Shown: positions 23,073-30,979 of the stretch, piece by piece
Layout: each line of letters starts with the position of its first letter
Position numbering within the stretch: position 1 is the first letter of the stretch
DNA from: Clostridia bacterium
GTDB lineage: Bacteria; Bacillota; Clostridia; Oscillospirales; Acutalibacteraceae
DNA length: 62,420 nt
Assembly: GCA_017520705.1 (NCBI GenBank)
Contig: JAFXFF010000007.1
Location: 1-62,420, forward strand
Reading direction: 5' to 3'
Made by a program: the position numbers and the translations under genes
The notes under the pieces: model-generated
Told to the model about the DNA's origin: nothing
The model's input: only the letters and a program-made list of their open reading frames with translations
Databases searched by the model: none

Positions 23073-23176
23073 TGTTGTAGTGGGCGCTGGCACAAACGAA
23101 CCTTATTTGCCCTCAGGCAAATAAGAGAAGGTTGCGTGAGCAACCGACGGAGTTCAGAGTCTCTCCTACTCCGCCA
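23073..23176 (+). repeat. tRNA-associated element E (tRNA-Ser(GCT) 3'-end copy)
   Basis: GTGGGCGCTGGCACAAA, then hairpin 1 (CTTATTTGCC/GGCAAATAAG), hairpin 2 (GGTTGC/GCAACC), then a copy of the tRNA-Ser(GCT) 3' end. The T loop reads TTCAGAGTC against TTCGAGTC, a one-base insertion. The CCA of the copy is 142 bp from the real one. Its 5' part resembles that of element C. Confidence 0.8.
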
Positions 23177-23179
23177 AAC

Positions 23180-23216
23180 AAAACCGCAATTCTCATACAA
23201 AAGACTTGCGGTTTTT
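23180..23216 (+). terminator. terminator behind element E
   Basis: AAAACCGCAA...TTGCGGTTTTT hairpin. Its 3' arm supplies the -35 box of the next promoter. Confidence 0.75.
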
Positions 23217-23234
23217 GTTGCTTTGTTGTACAAT
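23206..23234 (+). promoter_or_regulatory. promoter of the 104-aa cassette gene
   Basis: TTGCGG, 17-bp spacer, TACAAT, overlapping the terminator stem. Confidence 0.65.
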
Positions 23235-23255
23235 AAGGAAAAGGGCGGTGATTGT

Positions 23256-23570
23256 ATGATCAATGAAGACAATCTAAAAATCGCGAGACATAATTTTGCA
23301 TTGGCATCAAAAGATTTTGGCTTTGAATTTGAGAGTCCGTTCACTCTAACCAATGAAATTGAAGCATTTGGATACATTCCAAACTATGGGAGTAAAAACG
23401 GTGTTGTTATTTGCCTTTTTGATCCACCCGATCTTCTAACTGATAACAGAGTTGTCGATTGGTGCAAAGAAATGGATTGTTTTTGGTCATTTTTAAGCAT
23501 CGAATCGTTAGCTGGAGAATATAAACGGTCATACTTCCGATCAATGCTTCGTGATTGGGGCAAGTATTAA
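23256..23570 (+). CDS. orphan hypothetical protein, cassette cargo
   Basis: 104 aa, acidic and Phe-rich (FALASKDFGFEFESPF, CFWSFLSIESL), soluble and of unknown family. AAGGGCGGTGATTGT precedes the ATG at 23256. The gene lies between two copies of the tRNA-Ser(GCT) 3' end (23157-23176 and 23630-23648), 472 bp after the real tRNA end in total, so it is the clearest single-gene insert of the region. AT-rich compared with the flanking genes. A role in immunity to a toxin or phage is conceivable but not supported by any motif I can see. Confidence 0.65.
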   Translation: MINEDNLKIARHNFALASKDFGFEFESPFTLTNEIEAFGYIPNYGSKNGVVICLFDPPDLLTDNRVVDWCKEMDCFWSFLSIESLAGEYKRSYFRSMLRDWGKY

Positions 23571-23629
23571 TCACTAAAATTTGCAAAAGGTCCCCTAACC
23601 ACAAAAAGGAAGGCATTTGTATTAAAATT

Positions 23630-23648
23630 AGTCTCTCCTACTCCGCCA
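23630..23648 (+). repeat. third copy of the tRNA-Ser(GCT) 3' end
   Basis: AGTCTCTCCTACTCCGCCA, identical to 23016-23034, here without the two-hairpin domain. It marks the far boundary of the 104-aa gene insert and is again followed within 10 nt by a terminator. Confidence 0.85.
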
Positions 23649-23657
23649 AAACCCAAC

Positions 23658-23697
23658 AACACACCCGACACCATCACGGTGCCGGGTGTGTTTTTTT
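23658..23697. terminator. terminator at the end of the tRNA-Ser(GCT) array
   Basis: ACACCCGACACC-ATCAC-GGTGCCGGGTGT hairpin (one mismatch) followed by eight T on the plus strand; it also serves rlmH on the other strand. Confidence 0.85.
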
Positions 23698-24178
23698 ACT
23701 TATGATACTTACCACCGGCAGAGATCTGAAACGCACGGTACACCTGCTCCAGCACCATCACACGTGCCAACTGATGCGGGAAGGTCATGGGCGACATCGA
23801 CAGCCGCAACACCGCGCGGTTTTTGACCGCATCCGACAATCCCCAGGAGCCGCCGATGATAAAGGTGATATGGCTGGTACCCTCTACCGCCAGCTTTTGC
23901 ATACGCGCCGCCAAAGCAGGAGAATCCAGCTCCTTCCCCTCGATACACAGCGGAATCACCGCGCTGTCGCGGGGAATCTGCTCCAACAATCGCTTCCCCT
24001 CCGCCTCTACGGTGGCGGCAATCTGTGCTGCCGAGGGATTATCCGGCAGGCGCTCCTCCGTCACCTCTACCAGGCGAAAGCGGCAAAAAGCGCCCAGTCG
24101 CTTTTCATATTCCGCGCAGGCATCCCGCCAATAGGCTTCTTTCAGCTTACCCACGCACAGCAACGTGACGTTTATCAT
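23696..24178 (-). CDS. rlmH: 23S rRNA (pseudouridine-1915-N3)-methyltransferase
   Basis: 160 aa, exact family length. SPOUT methyltransferase acting on helix 69 of 23S rRNA. The SAM-binding knot motif FIIGGSWGLSDAVK and the C-terminal FPHQLARVMVLEQVYRAFQI block with the terminal GGKYHK are diagnostic. GGAGGAATCGGT precedes the ATG. It follows the metallo-hydrolase gene by 13 nt, an arrangement common in Firmicutes (walJ-rlmH). Confidence 0.96.
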   Translation of the reverse strand: MINVTLLCVGKLKEAYWRDACAEYEKRLGAFCRFRLVEVTEERLPDNPSAAQIAATVEAEGKRLLEQIPRDSAVIPLCIEGKELDSPALAARMQKLAVEGTSHITFIIGGSWGLSDAVKNRAVLRLSMSPMTFPHQLARVMVLEQVYRAFQISAGGKYHK

Positions 24179-24191
24179 ACCGATTCCTCCA

Positions 24192-24986
24192 TCAGAAATA
24201 CATCACAGGGCTATCCCCCACCGGCTTTGCCACAGACAAGAGGCAATCTCTGCCTACCGCAGCACCTGCCGCCGTCAGAGCGGCAGAGGCGCACTTCTGC
24301 GCCAAGGCGGGGGTGTTGTTGTGCTCGCTCAGATGCGCCAGCACAAACCGTGTGGCACCCGCCTCCACCAGCGTGGGCAGGACGGCGGCACACTCTTGAT
24401 TGGAGAGGTGTCCCCCCTCTCCACGTATGCGCTGGATCAGCCAGTAGGGATACGGGCCGCTGCGCAACATCTCGGGGTCGTGATTGGACTCGATATGTAC
24501 CGTTTGACACCCCTTGATGATCTGCAACACCGCATCGGGAATGTATCCCAAGTCGGTAGTCATTGCCAACGAGCGTCCGTCCTCGCTGTCAATGCGATAA
24601 CCGTAGCATTGTCGGCTGTCGTGGGGCGTTTCAAAAGGGGTGATGTGCAACCCCGCCACCGTCAAAGAGCGATCGGCAGGCAGCATATATATCTTACCAT
24701 TGCAGGGCAGCTTATTCTGCTCCGCCAACCCATCCAGCGTACCTTCCGACGCCACCACCGACCAACCGAACTGCTTGCATAGCACCTGCAAGCCCGCCAC
24801 GTGATCGCTGTGTTCATGGGTCAGCAGCACCGCACGAATGGTGGAGGGATCGATGTCTCTATCCGTGAGAGCAGTCTTGATGCGACGGGCAGACACGCCC
24901 GCGTCAATCAGCACACCGCCATCGGCAGTGCCCACGTAGGTGCAATTTCCCGAACTGCCGGAAAACAACGGACAATACCGCATCAT
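24192..24986 (-). CDS. walJ: MBL-fold metallo-hydrolase, WalJ/YycJ-like
   Basis: 264 aa. The metallo-beta-lactamase motif THEHSDH (about residues 55-61), a further conserved His and the C-terminal LAHLSEHNN are present. The family is linked to cell-wall homeostasis and DNA metabolism in Firmicutes; the natural substrate is not settled. Two tandem ATG codons (24986 and 24983) follow GGGAGAGATAGC, and either could be used. No walKR genes are in the window, so the name rests on similarity and on the rlmH neighbour. Confidence 0.85.
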   Translation of the reverse strand: MMRYCPLFSGSSGNCTYVGTADGGVLIDAGVSARRIKTALTDRDIDPSTIRAVLLTHEHSDHVAGLQVLCKQFGWSVVASEGTLDGLAEQNKLPCNGKIYMLPADRSLTVAGLHITPFETPHDSRQCYGYRIDSEDGRSLAMTTDLGYIPDAVLQIIKGCQTVHIESNHDPEMLRSGPYPYWLIQRIRGEGGHLSNQECAAVLPTLVEAGATRFVLAHLSEHNNTPALAQKCASAALTAAGAAVGRDCLLSVAKPVGDSPVMYF

Positions 24987-25061
24987 ATGCTATCTCTCCC
25001 TTCTAATAATGACGCCGCAGAAACCGCCAGTGGCAGTCTCTGCGGCGCAAGCAAAGCCAAT

Positions 25062-26330
25062 TTATTCTTCTTCGTCTTCCACCAGAGAAATCTCTGCACC
25101 CAAACGCATGAGCTTTTTCACGATATTCTCGTATCCGCGCTCGATATAGCGGATGTTATCAATTTCGGTCACGCCCTCCGCCGCCAAGCCGGCAATCACC
25201 ATCGCCGCACCGGCACGTAGGTCGTAAGAGGTCACCGAGGCGGCCGTCAGCTTCTCCACACCGGTGATGGTAGCCGAATTGCCCCGCACCTCAATCTTCG
25301 CGCCCATCCGATTCAGCTCCTCGGTGTAACGGAAGCGATTCTCCCAAATGCCCTCGGTAATATGGCTGACACCCTCAGCCAAGCACAACAGCACCGCAAT
25401 CTGGGGTTGCATATCTGTGGGGAAACCGGGGTGCGGCATGGTCTTGATATTACAATGCTGGAGAGGTCCGTTGCAGCGCACGCGCACCGCATCGTCCATC
25501 TCCTCCACCCAGGCACCCATCTCAATGAGCTTCGCGGTGATCGACTCCAAATGCTTGGGAATCACGTTACGCACCAAGACGTCACCTCGGGTAGCTACTG
25601 CCATCGCCATATAGGTGCCCGCCTCGATCTGGTCGGGGATGATGGAATAGTGGGCGCTGTGGAGATACTGGGTGCCCCGAATCTTAATGACGTCGGTACC
25701 TGCACCGCGGATATCCGCACCCATAGTGTTCAAAAAGTTGGCCAAGTCAACGATGTGAGGCTCTTTAGCCGCATTCTCGATGATAGTCATACCCATAGCG
25801 CGTACCGCCGCCAGCATAATGTTGACGGTGGCACCCACGCTGACGGTGTCCAGATAGATGGAGTTGCCCATCAATTGGTTAGACTGCACCTCGATGCAAT
25901 CCCCCTCTACGGGGGTAACCTCTGCGCCCAGGGCACGGAAGCCTTTGAGATGCAAGTCCATCGGACGCTCACCAAACCAGCAGCCACCCGGCATCGGCAC
26001 GCGGGCACGTCCGTTTTTGCCCAGCAGAGCACCAATGAAATAATAGGACGCACGCATACTGCGAGCCAAATCGTCACTCACCTCACAGGTGTTGACGGTG
26101 GTGGGATCAATCTCCACCGTATGCTCATCGATGCGGTCCACCCTGGCACCCAAGGATTCCAGCAACAGTAAAGAGGTGGTTACATCCTTGATGTTGGGAA
26201 TATTCTCAATACGGCAAGGCTCGTCCGCCAACAGAGCGGCGGGTAAAATCGCCACCACAGCATTTTTTGCACCGCTGATATCCACAGCACCGGACAAAGA
26301 GATGCCGCCGTTAATACGATACTTTCTCAC
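25062..26330 (-). CDS. murA: UDP-N-acetylglucosamine 1-carboxyvinyltransferase
   Basis: 422 aa. First committed step of peptidoglycan synthesis: transfer of enolpyruvate from PEP to UDP-GlcNAc in the cytoplasm. The PEP/UDP-GlcNAc contact SGAKNA (Lys22) and the catalytic loop MPGGCWFGERPMDLH with Cys117 are intact, so a fosfomycin-sensitive type is expected. The start is GTG with AGGGGTG upstream. The leader of about 95 nt contains a CGAATAA/TTATTCG hairpin. Confidence 0.96.
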   Translation of the reverse strand: MRKYRINGGISLSGAVDISGAKNAVVAILPAALLADEPCRIENIPNIKDVTTSLLLLESLGARVDRIDEHTVEIDPTTVNTCEVSDDLARSMRASYYFIGALLGKNGRARVPMPGGCWFGERPMDLHLKGFRALGAEVTPVEGDCIEVQSNQLMGNSIYLDTVSVGATVNIMLAAVRAMGMTIIENAAKEPHIVDLANFLNTMGADIRGAGTDVIKIRGTQYLHSAHYSIIPDQIEAGTYMAMAVATRGDVLVRNVIPKHLESITAKLIEMGAWVEEMDDAVRVRCNGPLQHCNIKTMPHPGFPTDMQPQIAVLLCLAEGVSHITEGIWENRFRYTEELNRMGAKIEVRGNSATITGVEKLTAASVTSYDLRAGAAMVIAGLAAEGVTEIDNIRYIERGYENIVKKLMRLGAEISLVEDEEE

Positions 26331-26428
26331 TATAAAAACACCCCTGACAGCAAATGATCACAGCAAAAGGGCTGACCTAATATGCACAATCTCTCGACGA
26401 ATAACGCAGTTCATTATTCGCCCGAGGT

Positions 26429-26457
26429 ATTATACCACATTTGCTATCAAAAGTAAA
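26429..26457 (-). promoter_or_regulatory. promoter of murA
   Basis: TTTACT, 17-bp spacer, TATAAT on the minus strand. Confidence 0.65.
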
Positions 26458-26486
26458 TACATCTTTTCATAAAAAGGGAGTTTTTC

Positions 26487-27659
26487 CTATCCTTCGTACC
26501 GCAAAGCATCCACCGGACGCAATCCTGCCGCCTGATAGGCAGGATACGCCCCAAACACCGTACCCAACAGCAGAGTAATTCCAAATACCATCGCCAACCG
26601 ACCGATGGGAAAGGTGGGTACCAATCCCAATACATAACATCCCGCAGCTGCCACGCCACCACCGACCAACAAACCGGCTGCAGCACCACACAGACTCATC
26701 AGCAGCGCACCGGCTAGAAACTCTGCCATGATTCGTCCTCGCGTGGCACCAATAGCCTTTTTGATACCGATTTCACGGGTGCGCTCATTGACGGAGGACA
26801 GCATCACCGTCAGAATACCAAACCCCGACACCAACAGCGAAACGCCACCGATGGCCGTCAGAATCAAAGAGAGAATATTCGCCATCGAGTCCAACCTCGC
26901 TCGCTGTGTAGCCAGATCCTCCGTGGCCAAGGTGCCGTATTCCTCTCCCGAGTATTTCAGCATCCGTTGAATGGTGGCCTGCACCCTTTGAGACTCCTCC
27001 CCCTCCCTCAGGCGTATGGCAATCTGATCGAACCGATACACTCCCGTCACCGTCTGTTGGGTGGTGTAGGGCACATACACCATATACGGAATGAGGGACG
27101 TGACGTTTTGCAGAAGACTGCTTCCCGTGGCGGTAACCCCCACCACCGTCGTTTCCAACGTACCGTCATCGTAGTAAAGGGACAGGTTTTGTCCCACCAC
27201 GTTGGAGCGACCAAACACATCTTTGGCCAAGGATTCATCCACCACACACACGGCTGTCCGCGCCGCCACGTCCTGCGGCGTCAGCATCCGCCCGTGGAGC
27301 AATCGTAGGGAGATCACCTGATCGGCACCGGAATCGATGCCACATCCCACAATGGAATAGGCTTTTCCCTCCGCTACTGCCGAAGCAAACTGCAAAGACA
27401 GAGGCATAGCTTGCCGCACCTCGGACAGGCATCGAATGGCGGTCAGGTCCGTCACCGTCAATCCATCGGTGGCACTCACCGACAGGCCGTTGATCCCCAT
27501 ACTTTCCAGCTCGTTATTAATGGCCTGTGTGCCTATTCCGCCGATGCAGATGACCAGCACCACCATCGCCGTACCGATGGCAATGCTGCTCACCGTCAGC
27601 AAGGTACGCAAGCGTTTCCGTCCCAGTGCCATCCACGCACTGCGCCACACACCGCTCAC
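26487..27659 (-). CDS. ABC transporter permease, MacB/FtsX type
   Basis: 390 aa. One N-terminal helix (about 20-42), an extracytoplasmic MacB-type domain (about 45-265) and three C-terminal helices of the FtsX domain (ILTVMLSSVNERTREIGIKKAIGATRGRI is the usual coupling segment). The start is GTG inside the GTGA shared with the adaptor's stop, with GGAGG upstream. A MacB-like permease needs a separate ATPase when, as here, no nucleotide-binding domain is fused, but none is encoded next to it. Confidence 0.87.
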   Translation of the reverse strand: MSGVWRSAWMALGRKRLRTLLTVSSIAIGTAMVVLVICIGGIGTQAINNELESMGINGLSVSATDGLTVTDLTAIRCLSEVRQAMPLSLQFASAVAEGKAYSIVGCGIDSGADQVISLRLLHGRMLTPQDVAARTAVCVVDESLAKDVFGRSNVVGQNLSLYYDDGTLETTVVGVTATGSSLLQNVTSLIPYMVYVPYTTQQTVTGVYRFDQIAIRLREGEESQRVQATIQRMLKYSGEEYGTLATEDLATQRARLDSMANILSLILTAIGGVSLLVSGFGILTVMLSSVNERTREIGIKKAIGATRGRIMAEFLAGALLMSLCGAAAGLLVGGGVAAAGCYVLGLVPTFPIGRLAMVFGITLLLGTVFGAYPAYQAAGLRPVDALRYEG

Positions 27660-28564
27660 GACGCCGCCTCCGTTACCACAGTTCCATCCCCCATCACCTT
27701 TTCCGGCTCCATAATCACCGTAGCATTAGCCAGGAAATCGTCAGCCAACAGCAGACCGTAGGGCACCTGTGAAGCGTTTTCCACCCGCCGCATACAGGCT
27801 CTCCCATCCTGCAGAATGTAAATATACGACCCCTGCTCATCCGCCAGCACCGCCTCATAGGGAACAAGGTATCCCTCCTCTATGACCGATGTGATCACCG
27901 TGGCTTTTGCGGACAGGCCCAACCGAAACGAATCGTCCGTTTGCCCCTCATCCGGAATCACCACCCCTTCCACGATCGTGGCCGAGCTATCCGCCGAGGC
28001 GGTGCCGGATATTTCTGTAAGCTTACCGGTGTAGGAAGTCTGCTCCAAGCCATCACCGCTGATGCGTACACGCATCCCTTCCCGTAACACCCGCAGATCC
28101 TTTTCCCGAATGGCGATACGCACCTGCAGATCACAAGGACGCACCAACAAAGCGCCGGGTGTACCAAACGGCAAGGTCTCTCCTGCTTCGGCAGACACTT
28201 CCACCACGATACCATCCTCGGGTGCGGTCAATTCTTCCTTCATCGCCGCCAATGCCACCTGCGTGGGGATATCCCCCGTATCGGCATAGGTGGCCTCTTT
28301 ATCTATCACGATCAATACGTCGCCTTTTTTCACCCGCTGGCCTACCGCGACGCGCACTTCACGGATGCAACAACTGACGGGGGCAAACACCCCCACGCCG
28401 TCCACCGCCTCCACCACCCCGTTGCAGGATACCGTCTGCTCCACCCGTGTGGGGGTCAGCGCCGTCGTTTTGACCGTAGGCGGTGTGACGGGACGATTGA
28501 CCCACACGCCGATCCCCACCATCGCCACTACGATACCGATTAACCAAAACCACCGTTTTTTCAT
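27656..28564 (-). CDS. MacA-like periplasmic-adaptor-type protein (HlyD family)
   Basis: 302 aa, anchored by an N-terminal helix (about residues 5-22). The lipoyl/barrel-sandwich half-motifs VDGVGVFAPVSCCIREVRVAVGQRVKKGDVL and PEDGIVVEVSAEAGETL are visible in sequence order, followed by beta-barrel and membrane-proximal domains. The coiled-coil hairpin is very short, as in Gram-positive adaptors. GAGGTGACAGCT precedes the ATG at 28564. Operon with the permease at 26487; together probably an exporter. Confidence 0.85.
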   Translation of the reverse strand: MKKRWFWLIGIVVAMVGIGVWVNRPVTPPTVKTTALTPTRVEQTVSCNGVVEAVDGVGVFAPVSCCIREVRVAVGQRVKKGDVLIVIDKEATYADTGDIPTQVALAAMKEELTAPEDGIVVEVSAEAGETLPFGTPGALLVRPCDLQVRIAIREKDLRVLREGMRVRISGDGLEQTSYTGKLTEISGTASADSSATIVEGVVIPDEGQTDDSFRLGLSAKATVITSVIEEGYLVPYEAVLADEQGSYIYILQDGRACMRRVENASQVPYGLLLADDFLANATVIMEPEKVMGDGTVVTEAAS

Positions 28565-28654
28565 AGCTGTCACCTCACATAAATTCACCTCTATTGTGCG
28601 GCAACCATCTTCAAATATGTAGCCGTTCGAAGCAATGGTGTGTTTTGGCAGCAG

Positions 28655-28682
28655 AAAAGCCGTTGCAACCGCAACGGCTTTT
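28655..28682 (-). terminator. terminator of the MFS/GH2/LOG operon
   Basis: AAAAGCCGTTGC-GGTT-GCAACGGCTTTT hairpin on the minus strand. Confidence 0.85.
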
Positions 28683-28685
28683 CGC

Positions 28686-29258
28686 TTATACGTATTTGGT
28701 TTCGGTGACCTCCACCGATTGAGAAACCACGTTCAGTTGCGCCAACACTTCATCGGGCGTGGAGGCAAAGGCCAGCAAATGAAGGCAGGTCTCCCGCATA
28801 AAGCCATCCTTCACCAATCCTTTGAGAATACCATACAAACCATCGAAGAAACCGTCAATGTTGTAGAGAATGATCGGCTTTTGATGGCGACCCAATTGCT
28901 TGAGGGTGTAGATCTCAAAAAACTCCTCATAGGTGCCGATACCGCCGGGGGTGACAATAAAGGCGTCCGATCGCTCCTCCATAATTTGCTTACGCTGACG
29001 CATGGTCTCGGTATACACCATCTCGTCACAGCGATCGTAAAGAATGCCATCCACGTTCAGAAATTCCGGCACCACCCCCACGATACGTCCGCCCTGACGG
29101 GTCATACCCCGGGCGGCAGCACCCATCAGGCCGCACCCGCCGGCACCGTAGACCATGCCGTGTCCCGACAGCGCCAATGCCTCGCCCAACGCTTCGGTAG
29201 CGGTGATGTATTTTTGATCAATTTCATTACTGGACGCACCGTATAAACACACATTCAT
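28686..29258 (-). CDS. LOG-family protein (TIGR00730)
   Basis: 190 aa Rossmann-like protein with the family motif PGGIGTYEE and the upstream nucleotide-binding GAGGCGLMG. Characterised members are cytokinin riboside 5'-monophosphate phosphoribohydrolases that release a base from a nucleotide; the bacterial role in gut Clostridia is unclear. The start overlaps the GH2 stop by 4 nt (ATGA), so it is the last gene of a transporter-hydrolase operon. Confidence 0.88.
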   Translation of the reverse strand: MNVCLYGASSNEIDQKYITATEALGEALALSGHGMVYGAGGCGLMGAAARGMTRQGGRIVGVVPEFLNVDGILYDRCDEMVYTETMRQRKQIMEERSDAFIVTPGGIGTYEEFFEIYTLKQLGRHQKPIILYNIDGFFDGLYGILKGLVKDGFMRETCLHLLAFASTPDEVLAQLNVVSQSVEVTETKYV

Positions 29259-30979
29259 CGGTACACCTCACCTTTCAATTCTTCTGCCAATGCGCGCATC
29301 CGCGCCTCATCCACCTTGCACACCCGTCGGTCGTAGCTGTAAAGGCCGTTTGTCTCGTCCTCCACGTCCGACAACTGGGTATACACCGCACCGCACAGGC
29401 CGCGGGAAACGGCAGGAATAATCTCCTTGCGATAGAGTTCCTCCACCGCATCCATATAGGCTGTTTGGTCACTGAACAGACGGTAGCCGTAAGTCTGCTT
29501 TTCGTTGAATACATGACCTTCGGGTTTATACGAATAGCCGCCGAACTCCGATAGGAATACGGGCTTGTCCCCCACCTTGAAACGATAAGGCTTGAAATAC
29601 ACGTGCTCGCTGATCACATCGCTGTCCGCGCCCTTAAACCAACCCGACGCAGTGTCGATAAAGCGGGTGCTGTCCAGCGCCTTCAGCCGCTCGTACATTC
29701 GCTGGCTTTCAAACTGACCCCATCCCTCATTGAAGATGGTCCAGCCAACGATACAGGGGTGGTTTTTCAGTTGCTTTACCGTTGTTTCCATCGCTTCCTC
29801 AAAAGCCAAGCGAGCGTGTTTGTTCCGATGCAGCTTTTTGTCATTCCGTTTCTTGATGCCAATCGTGGGCAAAGCGGTATCCCGCCAGAAGGAATACTCG
29901 CCATTGTTCACCATATCCTGCCACACCAGCATCCCCAAGCGGTCACAATCGTAGTAGAATTGCTCCGCCTCCACTTTAATGTGCTTGCGTAAGGTGTTAA
30001 AGCCCAGCGCCTGCATTTTCTCCACGTCCCACGCATAGCAGGTGGGTAGCGGCGGCGTGAACAAGCCGTCACTCCAATACCCTTGATCCAACACGGCGTG
30101 GAAAAAGACGGGTTTGCCGTTGAGGCATAGACGGGGAACCCCCTCCACCACGCGGGTGTCCAAGGTGCGGATGGCAAAATAGGACTGCACCGTATCGGTG
30201 GCGTCGGTAATCGTATACTCGTACAAATAGGGGTCTTCGGGACACCACAGACGGGGATTGGGCAGATCCACCCGTGCTACACCATTTTGTAAATCACACT
30301 CCATTTCCCCATCGGGGGTGGTAACCGTCACAGAGCCATCGGATACCCCTTCCACGTGAATGGTGACACCCTGTTCATCGACGACAACCGACAGTTCCCG
30401 CACATACTCAGCAGGTACACTCTCCAGCCACACCGTCTGCCAGATGCCGCTAACGGGAGTGTACCACATTCCGCCGCGCTGATACTTTTGCTTGCCATAA
30501 GGCAACACGGCGGTATCCAAAACGTCCAGCACCAGCACCTCAAGGGTGTTTTCTTCGGCTAAATAGTCGGTAATGTCCACAGTAATCGGATCATAACCGC
30601 CGCTATGCTGCTCCCCTACACGGCATCTATTTATATACACATCCGCTATTTGGTCTGCTGCACCGATATGGAGAAGCACACGGTCCTTGCGAAACCCCTC
30701 GGGCAACGAAAAAGTACGCCGATACCATATCGCGTGATTGGCAGGCGGCACCTCGTGCACACCTGACAGCAAACTTTCGGGACAATAGGGCACACGGATG
30801 GTTTTATCATAATCTGTGGGGAATTTGTCTCCGTAGGCCAAATCCCACCAGCCGTTAAGACACAGGAAGGACTCTCTGCGTAGTTGAGGGCGGGGATAGA
30901 CGTCCCACGGGATGCGGTCGTGGTCTGCCGCCAGCCGTTCACCCGATGGGGTATACAAATCAACCGTTTCCATTTTCAC
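29255..30979 (-). CDS. glycoside hydrolase family 2 protein
   Basis: 574 aa: sugar-binding jelly-roll (about 45-190), Ig-like domain (about 195-275) and TIM barrel (about 290-560). The acid/base Glu418 lies in NEGW and the nucleophile Glu478 in SEFGG, so it should be active; beta-galactosidase, glucuronidase or related specificity cannot be decided. There is no signal peptide, so it acts inside the cell on sugar brought in by the MFS transporter encoded just upstream. The start is GTG with GGGGAG 7 nt ahead; an ATG lies two codons later. Confidence 0.88.
   Translation of the reverse strand: MKMETVDLYTPSGERLAADHDRIPWDVYPRPQLRRESFLCLNGWWDLAYGDKFPTDYDKTIRVPYCPESLLSGVHEVPPANHAIWYRRTFSLPEGFRKDRVLLHIGAADQIADVYINRCRVGEQHSGGYDPITVDITDYLAEENTLEVLVLDVLDTAVLPYGKQKYQRGGMWYTPVSGIWQTVWLESVPAEYVRELSVVVDEQGVTIHVEGVSDGSVTVTTPDGEMECDLQNGVARVDLPNPRLWCPEDPYLYEYTITDATDTVQSYFAIRTLDTRVVEGVPRLCLNGKPVFFHAVLDQGYWSDGLFTPPLPTCYAWDVEKMQALGFNTLRKHIKVEAEQFYYDCDRLGMLVWQDMVNNGEYSFWRDTALPTIGIKKRNDKKLHRNKHARLAFEEAMETTVKQLKNHPCIVGWTIFNEGWGQFESQRMYERLKALDSTRFIDTASGWFKGADSDVISEHVYFKPYRFKVGDKPVFLSEFGGYSYKPEGHVFNEKQTYGYRLFSDQTAYMDAVEELYRKEIIPAVSRGLCGAVYTQLSDVEDETNGLYSYDRRVCKVDEARMRALAEELKGEVYR

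Noticed and set aside
17921-23697. Prophage or integrative conjugative element at the tRNA genes
   Set aside because: No integrase, replication, structural or transfer genes; the inserts are 0.14-1.0 kb.
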